Source: an uncultured Acetatifactor sp. (GTDB lineage: Bacteria > Bacillota > Clostridia > Lachnospirales > Lachnospiraceae). Taken from it: 64,000 nt of DNA. The notes beneath the pieces were generated by a model. That model was not told where the DNA came from. It worked only from the letters and a program-made list of their open reading frames with translations, and searched no databases. The stretch lies in assembly GCA_910589035.1 (NCBI GenBank), contig CAJUSI010000096.1, forward strand, positions 17,159 through 81,158, given 5' to 3'. Both the position numbers and the translations under genes were made by a program. Of this stretch, positions 54,694-63,868 are shown in pieces (position 1 is the first letter of the stretch; each line of letters starts with the position of its first letter).

Positions 54694-56287
54694 ATGGCAA
54701 GGACGGTGAGCATCGGGCGTCAGGATTTTCAAAGGATAAGGGAAAACAATAATTTCTACGTAGATAAGACCCGGTTTATCAAGGAGTGGTGGGAGGCGGA
54801 CGATGAGGTGACACTGATTGCACGGCCCAGAAGGTTTGGAAAGACGTTGACTATGAGCATGCTGGAGAAGTTCTTTTCCGTGGATTACCAGGAGATGGGG
54901 CATTTGTTTCAGGGATTGGCGGTCTGGGAAGAGGAGGCCTACAGGAAACTGCAGGGGACTTATCCGGTGCTCATGGTCAGCTTCGCAGATGTGAAGGAGA
55001 ATACCTTTGAACAGTCAAGGAAGTCCATATGCCGGATTATCAAGACGCTTTACAATCATTTCGATTTTCTGCTGAAGTCGGATGTGCTGAATGAAAGCGA
55101 GAAAGAAGCTTTTCTCCATATCTCAGGAGTCTGTTCAATTCTACGTTTAAGACGAATCCCTATATGGCCAGAGGGGTTATGATGGGGATAACTCGAGTGA
55201 GTAAAGAGTCTATTTTCTCTGACCTGAATAATCTTGAAGTTGTAACTACTACGTCAGAGAAGTATGCGGATATTTTTGGCTTTACAGAAGCGGAAGTATT
55301 TGACGCATTGGATGAATATGGCCTGTCCGCGGGAAAAGAGGAAGTAAAAAATGGTATGATGGATTTACTTTTGGAAAAGTGGCGGATATTTACAATCCAT
55401 GGTCTATTTTGAATTATCTGGATAAAGGAAAGACTGCGGCATACTGGGCCAATTCCAGTGCCAACAGTCTGGTGGGGAAGCTGATCAGGGAAGGCAATAA
55501 GGACATAAAGTTGGATTTCGAGAAGCTGATGCAGGGAGAGACACTCCGGATGGAAATCGATGAGCAGATTGTGTACAATCAACTGAATACCAGAAAAAAC
55601 GCCATCTGGAGCCTATTGCTTGCCAGCGGTTACCTGAAGGCTGTGGATACCGAGTACGATGATGAAACGGGCCGCTTTTATTATTACCTCACCCTGACCA
55701 ACCGGGAAGTGCGGATCATGTTTCAGGGGATAATCAGGGACTGGTTTTCGGAGCGGGATGATTATTACAATGATTTTATCAAGGCGCTGCTGGCGGATGA
55801 TGTGAAATACATGAATTTCTATATGAATAAGGTGGCGCTGCAGACATTCAGCTACTTTGATTCGGGAAAGAAGCCGTCGGAAGAGAAGCCGTCGGAAGAG
55901 AAGCCGGAAAGGTTCTATCATGGCTTTGTGTTGGGATTGATGGTGGAGCTGGCGGACAAATATGTGCTGACCTCCAACCGGGAAAGCGGATTCGGGCGGT
56001 ATGATGTGATGTTGGAACCCCGAATATCCGGGAGAAACCATCCTGCGGCGTCTGGCAGTTACAACAGAGATGCGATCATAAATAATCGCTATAGAGATGC
56101 GATTATTATAGAGTTCAAGGTGCAGGATCCGGAGAAGGAGAAGACACTTTCCGACACGGTGGCCAGGGCCCTGGAACAGATAGAAGCGCAGAATTACGAA
56201 GCAGAGCTTGTCGCAAAAGGGATTCCGAAGGAGAGGATTCGGAAATACGGCTTTGCGTTTTGCGGAAAGAAGGTGCTGATTGGCTGA
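54694..56287 (+). pseudogene. AAA-ATPase-like / PD-(D/E)XK nuclease family gene with deletion and frameshift
   Basis: The parts add up to one protein of the AAA-ATPase_like plus PDDEXK_9 family (about 550-580 residues). Part 1 (54694 to about 55135) holds YVDKTRFI and the P-loop RPRRFGKTLTMSML. Around 55135 about 50 codons are missing, including the region with the usual LDEYDTP motif, and the frame changes; the family sequence resumes with SLFNSTFKTNPYMARGV. Part 2 runs to about 55345, where a run of six A's needs a seventh to give KKWYDGFTFGKVADIYNP. Part 3 (to 56287) holds the C-terminal nuclease domain with IIIEFKVQ. Two lesions make it inactive. Confidence 0.82.
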
Positions 56288-56319
56288 ATGACAAATGTTT
56301 TTCTAGCCTTCCGCACCCC

Positions 56320-56348
56320 TTGCAGTTTCCCGTTTTTTCCAGTATAAT
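56320..56348 (+). promoter_or_regulatory. tex promoter
   Basis: TTGCAG (56320-56325) and TATAAT (56343-56348), 17-base spacer, 41 bases before the start. Confidence 0.65.
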
Positions 56349-56388
56349 CTTTATGGCAGTCATGTTAAAAGAAAGGCAAGGTTATACT

Positions 56389-58884
56389 ATGGACATTTAC
56401 CAGACAATCAAGGAAGAGCTGAAGGTGGAGAAATGGCAGGTGGAGGCCGCCGTTAAGCTCATTGACGAGGGATGCACCATCCCCTTTATCTCCCGGTACA
56501 GGAAGGAAGTCACCGGATCGCTGAATGACGAGCAGCTCCGGGATCTTCACGAGCGTCTCATCTATCTGCGCAATCTGGAGGAGAAGAAGGAACAGGTGCT
56601 GGGCAGTATAGAGGAGCAGGGGAAGCTGACGGAGGAGCTGAAGGAGAAGATTCTTGCGGCCCAGACCCTGGTGGTGGTGGAGGATCTCTACCGCCCCTAC
56701 CGTCCCAAGAGAAAGACCCGGGCCAGCGTGGCAAAGGCAAAGGGGCTGGACGGGCTGGCCGAGTATATTCTGGCGCAGAATGCCCAGAATCCCGTGCTGG
56801 AGGAAGCGGCAAAATATGTGACGGGCGACGATGCGGAGGAGGAAAAGAGGGTTAAGACACCTCAGGAGGCTCTGCAGGGGGCAAAGGACATTATCGCGGA
56901 GAGCATTTCCGACAATGCGGATTACCGAAGCTATATCCGGGAGGCCACCGTGGAGGAGGGCGTCCTTGTAAGTACCGCCAAGGACGAGAAAGCCCAAAGC
57001 GTCTACGAGATGTATTATAATTTCGAGGAGCCGGTGAAGAAGCTGGCCGGGCATAGAATTCTGGCGCTGAACAGAGGCGAGGCGGAGAAAATACTTACCA
57101 TAAAGATCAATGCCCCGGTGGAACGGATTCAGCGGTATCTGGCGAAGCAGACGATTATTTCGGACAATCCCCATACCACGCCTCTTTTGCAGGAAACCAT
57201 TGAGGACAGCTATGGACGTCTGATTGCGCCCGCCATCGAGCGGGAGATTCGGAATGACCTGACGGAGAAGGCGGAGGACGGGGCCATCACCGTGTTCGGC
57301 AAGAACCTGGAGCAGCTTCTGCTGCAGCCCCCCATCGCGGGAAAGGTGGTTCTGGGCTGGGATCCGGCCTTTCGGACGGGGTGTAAGCTGGCGGTGGTGG
57401 ATTCCACCGGAAAGGTGCTGGACACGAAGGTAATCTATCCTACAGCGCCTCAGAACAAGGTGGAAGATTCCAAGCGGGAGCTGAAGAGGCTGATTGCCAA
57501 ATATCATGTGGACCTGATTTCCGTGGGGAACGGCACCGCTTCCAGGGAATCGGAGCAGATCATCGTGGAGCTGCTGAAAGAGCTGGACAGACCGGTTCAG
57601 TATGTGATAGTAAGCGAGGCAGGAGCCAGCGTGTATTCCGCAAGCAAGCTTGCCACGGAGGAATTTCCCAATTTTGACGTGGGGCAGAGAAGCGCGGCGT
57701 CCATTGCCAGGAGACTGCAGGATCCTCTGGCGGAGCTTGTGAAGATCGATCCCAAGTCCATCGGCGTGGGGCAGTACCAGCATGATATGAACCAGAAGAA
57801 GTTAAGCGATGCCTTAAGCGGCGTGGTGGAGGACAGCGTCAATAAAGTAGGGGTGGACCTGAATACGGCATCCGCTTCTCTGCTGGAATATATCTCCGGC
57901 ATCAACAAGACCATCGCGAAGAATATTGTGGATTATCGGGAGGCAAACGGGCGTTTCACCAACAGAAAGCAGCTTTTGAAGGTGGCAAAGCTTGGTCCAA
58001 AGGCCTTTGAACAATGCGCAGGATTTATGCGCATCCTGGATGGGGAGAATCCCCTGGATGCCACCAGCGTCCATCCCGAATCCTATGATGCGGCCATGAA
58101 GCTGCTGGATAAGCTGGGCCTTACCATGGATGATGTGCGGGAAATGCAGAAAAAGGCTGCGGAAAAGAAGTCAAATGCGGCCTCCGTATCGGCAAAATCG
58201 AGCGCCGGCGGAAAAGGGGCTGCACAGGCGCAGGGAGCGGAGAGCGGCCGGAAGAAACCGGGGCAGAGGGAAATCCGTATATCCAATACCAATACGGCCA
58301 TGGGAAGAGCGCTGGCGGCCGCTATGTGTGCACAGGCGGAGACCGGGAACGCCGGCGGACAGGCTCACGGAGAGAAGCCCGCTGCATCCGGCAAAGCCGC
58401 AATATCGGACAAGGCTGCTGCATCCGGCAGAACCGCCGATGCAGGTACGGCTTCCGAAAGCAGAACCGAACTGACCGGACTGGAAAAGCGCATCCGGGAT
58501 AAGAAGAAGCTGGCGGAGGAATTGGGGATCGGAGAGATTACCCTCACCGACATTTTGAAGGAGCTGGAAAAGCCCGCCCGGGATCCCAGGGATGACAGCC
58601 CCAAGCCCATTCTGCGCAGCGATGTGCTGGATATCAAGGATCTGAAGCCAGGGATGATTCTGAAAGGAACCGTCAGGAACGTCATCGACTTCGGCGTGTT
58701 CGTGGATATCGGAGTCCATCAGGACGGACTGGTGCACATTTCTCAGATTACCGACCGCTTTATCAAACATCCCCTGGATGCCGTAAGAGTGGGCGATGTG
58801 GTGGAGGTACAGGTGTTGGGCGTGGAGGAAGCCAAGAAACGCATCAGCCTGACCATGAAGATCAACAGGGAAAAAGTAAAATAA
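56389..58884 (+). CDS. tex: Tex family S1 RNA-binding protein
   Basis: A 831-residue Tex/YhgF-type protein, somewhat longer than the usual 710-780. The N-terminal helical region has FISRYRKEVTGSL; a YqgF-like fold contains VLGWDPAFRTGCKLAVVD; helix-hairpin-helix motifs follow (NTASASLLEYISGINKTIA); the S1 domain is at about 755-825 (GTVRNVIDFGVFVDIGVHQD). Between about 590 and 700 there is an Ala/Gly/Ser-rich low-complexity insert. Tex binds RNA and RNA polymerase-associated complexes in the cytoplasm. The start MDIYQTIKEEL at 56389 is the family start. Confidence 0.95.
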   Translation: MDIYQTIKEELKVEKWQVEAAVKLIDEGCTIPFISRYRKEVTGSLNDEQLRDLHERLIYLRNLEEKKEQVLGSIEEQGKLTEELKEKILAAQTLVVVEDLYRPYRPKRKTRASVAKAKGLDGLAEYILAQNAQNPVLEEAAKYVTGDDAEEEKRVKTPQEALQGAKDIIAESISDNADYRSYIREATVEEGVLVSTAKDEKAQSVYEMYYNFEEPVKKLAGHRILALNRGEAEKILTIKINAPVERIQRYLAKQTIISDNPHTTPLLQETIEDSYGRLIAPAIEREIRNDLTEKAEDGAITVFGKNLEQLLLQPPIAGKVVLGWDPAFRTGCKLAVVDSTGKVLDTKVIYPTAPQNKVEDSKRELKRLIAKYHVDLISVGNGTASRESEQIIVELLKELDRPVQYVIVSEAGASVYSASKLATEEFPNFDVGQRSAASIARRLQDPLAELVKIDPKSIGVGQYQHDMNQKKLSDALSGVVEDSVNKVGVDLNTASASLLEYISGINKTIAKNIVDYREANGRFTNRKQLLKVAKLGPKAFEQCAGFMRILDGENPLDATSVHPESYDAAMKLLDKLGLTMDDVREMQKKAAEKKSNAASVSAKSSAGGKGAAQAQGAESGRKKPGQREIRISNTNTAMGRALAAAMCAQAETGNAGGQAHGEKPAASGKAAISDKAAASGRTADAGTASESRTELTGLEKRIRDKKKLAEELGIGEITLTDILKELEKPARDPRDDSPKPILRSDVLDIKDLKPGMILKGTVRNVIDFGVFVDIGVHQDGLVHISQITDRFIKHPLDAVRVGDVVEVQVLGVEEAKKRISLTMKINREKVK

Positions 58885-58907
58885 ATATAAAACAAAGAGA
58901 AACCCCA

Positions 58908-58972
58908 TTGACAAATATCGCAAAATGAGATAATGTTAGTAAGCTAACAATAATGTTGGCCTGCTAACATTA
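58908..58972 (+). promoter_or_regulatory. MarR-ABC operon promoter and operator
   Basis: TTGACA (58908-58913) and TAATGT (58931-58936) with 17-base spacer. Two palindromes overlap or follow the -10: TGTTAGTAAGCTAACA (58934-58949) and TAATGTTGGCCTGCTAACAT (58951 onward). They share the half-sites TGTTAG and CTAACA and fit a MarR dimer bound twice. The 300-base leader 58885-59184 further holds the small repeat at 59047. Confidence 0.75.
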
Positions 58973-59046
58973 TTTGCGTATCGGATTCAGAGAGCCAAAA
59001 ACTCCGCTGCAGGCACAGAACAAAGTCAGCTTTGCCGGCTTGATTC

Positions 59047-59081
59047 ATTGCTCAACGAGCAATGTTTGCTCAACGAGTAAT
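59047..59081 (+). repeat. Short direct repeat with palindromic unit in the MarR leader
   Basis: ATTGCTCAACGAGCAAT is a perfect 7-bp-stem palindrome; TTGCTCAACGAG is repeated 18 bases later with one change in the second arm. Confidence 0.55.
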
Positions 59082-59184
59082 GTCTGCACACGGGAATAAA
59101 AGGCAGGCTTTCGGAAGCGGCGAAGCTTTGCGAAAAAGGGCTTGGAGATTCCGGAAGACAGTAAATAAGAAAAGGAAGGAGTCT

Positions 59185-59733
59185 ATGGAAAGGGAAAGAA
59201 CGATTTCATTTGTGCTTCGCGGACTGCACAACCAGATCAGGCTGGTTATTCACAAAACAGCACCCATGCATGAGAAAGCTCCAAAAACTCAGCTTCAGGG
59301 AGGTATCCTGGGGTATCTGTATCATCATCAGGAGCAGCCGGTCTATCAGAGGGATCTGGAAAAGGAATTTCGCATATCCGGAGCCACTGCCACCAATACG
59401 CTCCGTGTAATGGAAAGGGAAGGGCTCATCATCCGCAGAGCATTGGATAAGGATGCCCGCCTTAAGAGGATTCAGATGACGGAGGATGCTCTTCGTGGGC
59501 ATATGCAGGTGGAAGCACATATGGAAATGATGGACAGAAAAATGCTGGAGGGAATGAGCGAAAGCGAGGTGGCGGAGCTGTACAGACTTCTGGGGATTTT
59601 ATTCCGGAATCTGGAACGGCTTGCGGAGGAGGGAGGCGCAAGCCCGGAAGAGCCCCAGGGGGAGGCAAGCCCGGAAGAGCCGCAGCATGCGGCGGAAATT
59701 GCGGAGAGCGGATATACCTCTCCGAAGAAATAA
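59185..59733 (+). CDS. MarR-family transcriptional regulator
   Basis: A 182-residue regulator. The winged helix spans about residues 40-110 (QRDLEKEFRISGATATNTLR; MEREGLIIRRALDKDARLKR), flanked by dimerisation helices. The C-terminal 35 residues are a Glu/Pro/Ala-rich tail with the repeat SPEEPQGEA / SPEEPQHAA. AAGGAAGGAG precedes the start. It stands 24 bases before the first ABC gene and likely represses the operon from the palindromes at 58934-58972 until a drug or metabolite is bound. Confidence 0.9.
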   Translation: MERERTISFVLRGLHNQIRLVIHKTAPMHEKAPKTQLQGGILGYLYHHQEQPVYQRDLEKEFRISGATATNTLRVMEREGLIIRRALDKDARLKRIQMTEDALRGHMQVEAHMEMMDRKMLEGMSESEVAELYRLLGILFRNLERLAEEGGASPEEPQGEASPEEPQHAAEIAESGYTSPKK

Positions 59734-59757
59734 ACAGTAGAAAGGAAGAAAGAAAAG

Positions 59758-61494
59758 ATGCTGAAAACACTTGGAGCTCAGATTAAGGAATTTAAAAAAG
59801 ATTCTGTTCTGACCCCGGTTTTCATGATCGGAGAGGTTATCATGGAAACCATCATTCCGCTGCTCATGGCGTCCATCATTGACGACGGTGTGTCGGCGGG
59901 CAATATGAATCATATCTATCTGGTCGGTGTCCTGATGGTGGCAGCGGCGCTGGCAAGCCTTACCTTCGGTATTCTGGGGGGCCAGTTCGGTTCCCGGGCC
60001 TCTGCGGGCTTTGCCAGGAATTTGAGAAAGGCCATGTATGAGAATATTCAGACCTTCAGCTTTTCCAATATCGACAAGTTCAGCACCTCAGGCCTGGTGA
60101 CCAGGCTGACCACGGATGTGACTAATATGCAGAATGCCTATCAGATGATTCTGCGCATGTGCATGAGGGCGCCGGCCACGCTGATCTGTGCCATGGTCAT
60201 GTCATTTCTTATCAGTCCGCGCCTGGCTAGCGTATACCTGGTGGCAGTACTGGTTCTTGCCTGTATATTGGGGCTCATTGTCAGCCAGGCCACAAAGCAT
60301 TTTTCCCAGGCATTCCCCAAGTACGATGCCCTGAATGAAAGCGTTCAGGAAAATGTATCGGCAATCCGCGTGGTGAAAGCCTATGTGAGAGAGGACTATG
60401 AGATTTCAAAATTCAAGAAGGCCAGCGACAATATATATAAGATATTCTGCAAGGCGGAGGGAATCGTCATCTGGAACAATCCTGTGATGAATTTCACCGT
60501 ATACGCCTGTATCCTTACCATCAGCTGGATGGGAGCCCATATGGTGGTGCAGGATACGCTGAGCACCGGACAGCTGATGAATATGCTGACCTACTGCATG
60601 AATATCCTCATGAGCCTGATGATGCTGTCCATGATCTTCGTCATGGTGACAATGTCCCTGGCAAGCGCCAGGCGTATCTGCGAGGTGCTGGAGGAGAAGC
60701 CGGAACTGGCCAACCCCGAAGAACCCGTCCACGAAGTGAAGAATGGGGATATCGTATTTGACCATGTTTCCTTCAGCTACAAAAAGGAAGCGAAGGAGCC
60801 GGTATTAAAAGAGATCAACCTGGAGATCCGCTCCGGGGAGACCATCGGCATCATCGGCGGCACCGGAAGCGCCAAGTCCAGCCTAGTGAATCTCATCAGC
60901 AGACTTTACGATGTGACGAAGGGACAGCTTCTGGTGGGCGGCGTCAATGTGAAGGATTATGACATGGAAGCCCTGCGGAATCAGGTGGCGGTGGTGCTGC
61001 AGAACAATGTGCTCTTTTCCGGGACGATTCTGGAGAACCTGCGCTGGGGAAATAAGGAGGCTTCAGAGGAAGAGTGCAGGCATGCCTGCGAGCTGGCCTG
61101 CGCCGATGAATTTATCCGGAAAATGCCGGAAGGATATCATACCTACATAGAACAGGGAGGAACCAATGTCTCCGGCGGACAGAAGCAGAGACTCTGTATT
61201 GCCAGGGCGCTCTTGAAAAAGCCCAAGGTGCTGATCCTGGATGATTCCACCAGCGCTGTGGACACGGCCACGGATGCCAAAATCAGAAAGGCCTTTGCGG
61301 AGGCGATTCCCGGCACCACCAAACTGATCATTGCCCAGAGGATTTCCAGCGTGGAGCATGCGGACCGGATCATCGTCATGCATGACGGACAGGTGAACGG
61401 ATTCGGAACCCACCAGGAGCTGCTGGAGAATAATGCGATATACCGGGAGGTTTATGACGCACAGATGAATGGCAGCGGTGATTTCGACGAGTAA
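59758..61494 (+). CDS. ABC exporter half, degenerate ATP site
   Basis: A 578-residue transporter half with six membrane helices (to about 310) and an ATPase domain. Walker A is GGTGSAKSS (Ala replaces the usual Gly), the signature is VSGGQKQR, and Walker B is VLILDDSTSAVD, with Asp in place of the catalytic Glu. This marks the degenerate half of a heterodimeric exporter such as TM287/288 or BmrCD. The partner with normal motifs is encoded at 61749. Likely substrates are drugs or hydrophobic compounds; peptides or lipids are possible. Confidence 0.92.
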   Translation: MLKTLGAQIKEFKKDSVLTPVFMIGEVIMETIIPLLMASIIDDGVSAGNMNHIYLVGVLMVAAALASLTFGILGGQFGSRASAGFARNLRKAMYENIQTFSFSNIDKFSTSGLVTRLTTDVTNMQNAYQMILRMCMRAPATLICAMVMSFLISPRLASVYLVAVLVLACILGLIVSQATKHFSQAFPKYDALNESVQENVSAIRVVKAYVREDYEISKFKKASDNIYKIFCKAEGIVIWNNPVMNFTVYACILTISWMGAHMVVQDTLSTGQLMNMLTYCMNILMSLMMLSMIFVMVTMSLASARRICEVLEEKPELANPEEPVHEVKNGDIVFDHVSFSYKKEAKEPVLKEINLEIRSGETIGIIGGTGSAKSSLVNLISRLYDVTKGQLLVGGVNVKDYDMEALRNQVAVVLQNNVLFSGTILENLRWGNKEASEEECRHACELACADEFIRKMPEGYHTYIEQGGTNVSGGQKQRLCIARALLKKPKVLILDDSTSAVDTATDAKIRKAFAEAIPGTTKLIIAQRISSVEHADRIIVMHDGQVNGFGTHQELLENNAIYREVYDAQMNGSGDFDE

Positions 61495-61609
61495 AATTAA
61501 AGAGCGGCCGGAAATTCTCTGCAGAAAGGGCATTGGAGGATTTCAGCGGAACTAATAATAGTCCAGCTAAGAAATGTCAAGTGTTTCCTTGAAATATTTT
61601 CTGCTGGAC

Positions 61610-61702
61610 GGTAAAGTCACGAAGGCACACGAGAGGAACTTTCATGAGTGCCCTTTCGAATGAAAGTTCCTCTCATTAAATGTGCGCCGAAGTGACTTTA
61701 CC
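61610..61702. repeat. Palindromic element between the two ABC exporter genes
   Basis: Outer arms GGTAAAGTCAC (61610-61620) and GTGACTTTACC (61692-61702) and inner arms GAGAGGAACTTTCAT (61631-61645) and ATGAAAGTTCCTCTC (61660-61674) are perfect inverted repeats. A further pair GTCCAGC / GCTGGAC lies upstream (61561, 61603). The 254-base gap holds only these; a strong hairpin here could process or attenuate the operon mRNA. Confidence 0.7.
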
Positions 61703-61748
61703 CTTTAGTGCTGTCGCGCAGCGACTTTAAAATAGGAGGAATTTGAGT

Positions 61749-63677
61749 ATGGCAGAAGAGAGAAAAGCCAAGGTTCCACAGGGGCCGGGAGGTCCCAGGG
61801 TAAGAGGGCCCAGACCCAGGATTGAGAATCCGGGCAGGCTCTTTAAGAGAGTAATGGGCTATACACTGAAGGATTATGCATTGGGCTGGGCGGTAGTGGT
61901 GCTCTGTATTTTTGCGGCGGTATACTGCAGCCTGCAGGGAACCATGTTTATGAGGACCCTCATCGACGACTATATTCTGCCCTTAATCGGCAGTGAAAAT
62001 CCCCGGTTTGACGCTCTGGCAGGGGCCATCGGCAGGGTGGCGGTGTTCTACGCCATCGGCGTGGCAGCCTCCTTTATCCAGTCCAGAGTTCTGATCAATA
62101 TAGGACAGGGGACCCTTCGCAATATCCGAAATGATGTGTTTGAGAAGATGGAAACCCTCCCCATCAAATATTTTGACACCCATGCCCATGGGGATATTAT
62201 GTCCATCTATACCAATGACATCGACACCCTGCGTCAGCTTATCAGCCAGAGTATACCTCAGATGGTGAACAGCGTGATTACGGTGGTGGGCGTACTGATA
62301 TACATGCTTATTCTGGATATCCCCCTGACAATTGTGACCTTGCTGATGGTGGGTATCATGCTGGTGTCCACGAAAAAGGTGGGCTCCCTGAGCAGCAGAT
62401 ATTTCCTTGAGCAGCAGAGGGCCATCGGCGCGGTGAACGGCTGCATCGAGGAGACCATGACGGGGCAGAAGGTGGTGAAGGTATTCTGTCACGAAGAGGA
62501 GAGCCTGAATCAGTTTAACGAACTCAACGACAGGCTGTTTGAAAGCGCTTATCAGGCCAACCGCTTTGCCAATATCATGGCTCCCATCAATGCACAGCTG
62601 GGGAACTTAAGCTATGTGGTATGTGCCGTGGTGGGCGGTGCCCTGACCATTACGGGAATCTCGGGGCTGACGCTGGGGGGCCTGGCAAGCTTCCTGAATT
62701 TCAACAAATCCTTTAATATGCCCATCAACCAGATCAGCATGCAGCTCAACAGTATTATTATGGCACTGGCCGGGGCGGACAGGGTCTTTAAGCTGATGGA
62801 CGAGAAGCCGGAGGTGGACGAGGGCTATGTGGAGCTGGTGAATGCCGTGAGAAAGCCGGACGGAGAGCTGGCGGAGAGCGGGGAGCGCACCGGGCTCTGG
62901 GCCTGGAAGCACTATCACAAGGCGGACAACACCACCACCTATGTGGAATTGAAGGGAGATGTGGTATTCGATCATGTGGACTTCGGCTACAACGACGACA
63001 AGATGATTCTGCACGATGTGGAGCTGTACGCGAAGCCGGGCCAGAAGATCGCTTTTGTGGGTGCTACCGGCGCCGGTAAGACCACCATCACCAACCTGAT
63101 CAACCGCTTTTACGATATTCAGGACGGAAAGATACGCTACGACGCAATTAATGTAAACAAGATCAAGAAGGCCGATCTGCGGCGTTCCCTGGGGATTGTG
63201 CTTCAGGACACCCACCTGTTCACGGGCACCGTTATGGAGAATATCCGGTACGGCAAGATGGACGCCACGGATTCGGAGGTGAAGAAGGCGGCGGTGCTGG
63301 CCAATGCCCACAGCTTCATTCAGCGTCTGCCGGACGGGTATGACACCATGCTCTACGGAGACGGTGCCAATTTAAGCCAGGGACAGAGACAGCTTCTGGC
63401 CATCGCCCGGGCAGCCATCGCGGACCCGCCGGTATTGATACTGGATGAGGCCACAAGTTCCATTGATACCAGAACGGAGAAGCTGGTGCAGCAGGGGATG
63501 GACGCCCTGATGAAGGGGCGGACCAATTTCGTCATCGCCCACAGGCTGTCCACGGTGAAAAACAGTGACTGCATCATTGTACTGGAGCAGGGCCGCATCA
63601 TTGAGCGGGGCACCCATGAACAGCTCATTGAGCAGAAGGGGAAGTATTATCATCTGTATACGGGAAAGGCCGGCTGA
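61749..63677 (+). CDS. ABC exporter half, consensus ATP site
   Basis: A 642-residue transporter half. After a 35-residue Pro/Gly/Arg-rich start come six membrane helices (to about 370), then the ATPase domain with Walker A GATGAGKTT (about 438), LSQGQRQ and Walker B VLILDEATSSID (about 562) with catalytic Glu. A 45-residue insert with KPDGELAESGERTGLWAWKH precedes the ATPase core. The start at 61749 is set by AGGAGG; the TTG at 61743 is too close to it. It pairs with the half at 59758. Confidence 0.93.
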   Translation: MAEERKAKVPQGPGGPRVRGPRPRIENPGRLFKRVMGYTLKDYALGWAVVVLCIFAAVYCSLQGTMFMRTLIDDYILPLIGSENPRFDALAGAIGRVAVFYAIGVAASFIQSRVLINIGQGTLRNIRNDVFEKMETLPIKYFDTHAHGDIMSIYTNDIDTLRQLISQSIPQMVNSVITVVGVLIYMLILDIPLTIVTLLMVGIMLVSTKKVGSLSSRYFLEQQRAIGAVNGCIEETMTGQKVVKVFCHEEESLNQFNELNDRLFESAYQANRFANIMAPINAQLGNLSYVVCAVVGGALTITGISGLTLGGLASFLNFNKSFNMPINQISMQLNSIIMALAGADRVFKLMDEKPEVDEGYVELVNAVRKPDGELAESGERTGLWAWKHYHKADNTTTYVELKGDVVFDHVDFGYNDDKMILHDVELYAKPGQKIAFVGATGAGKTTITNLINRFYDIQDGKIRYDAINVNKIKKADLRRSLGIVLQDTHLFTGTVMENIRYGKMDATDSEVKKAAVLANAHSFIQRLPDGYDTMLYGDGANLSQGQRQLLAIARAAIADPPVLILDEATSSIDTRTEKLVQQGMDALMKGRTNFVIAHRLSTVKNSDCIIVLEQGRIIERGTHEQLIEQKGKYYHLYTGKAG

Positions 63678-63829
63678 GAACAGCGTAAAAGATGAATATG
63701 CAAAGCAGGCAAATGCCGAAAAGGAAAATGTAAAGGCCGAAAGCAAAGCGCCAAATACCGAAAAGAAAAACGAAAAAGGCAAAAGCAAAGAGCAGAAATG
63801 CCTAAATAACGAAAGAGAAAATACAAAAA

Positions 63830-63867
63830 CAGGGATGCAGCCTCTCAGGGCGCATCCCTGTTTTTTT
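63830..63867 (+). terminator. Terminator of the MarR-ABC operon
   Basis: CAGGGATGC (63830-63838) and GCATCCCTG (63852-63860) pair and are followed by seven T's. The 190 bases before it hold an A-rich stretch without a gene. Confidence 0.85.
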
Positions 63868-63868
63868 G

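Noticed and set aside
63678..63830. Lys/Glu/Asn-rich frame after the last ABC gene
   Set aside because: Low-complexity A-rich intergenic sequence leading into a terminator; the frame starts inside the ABC gene.
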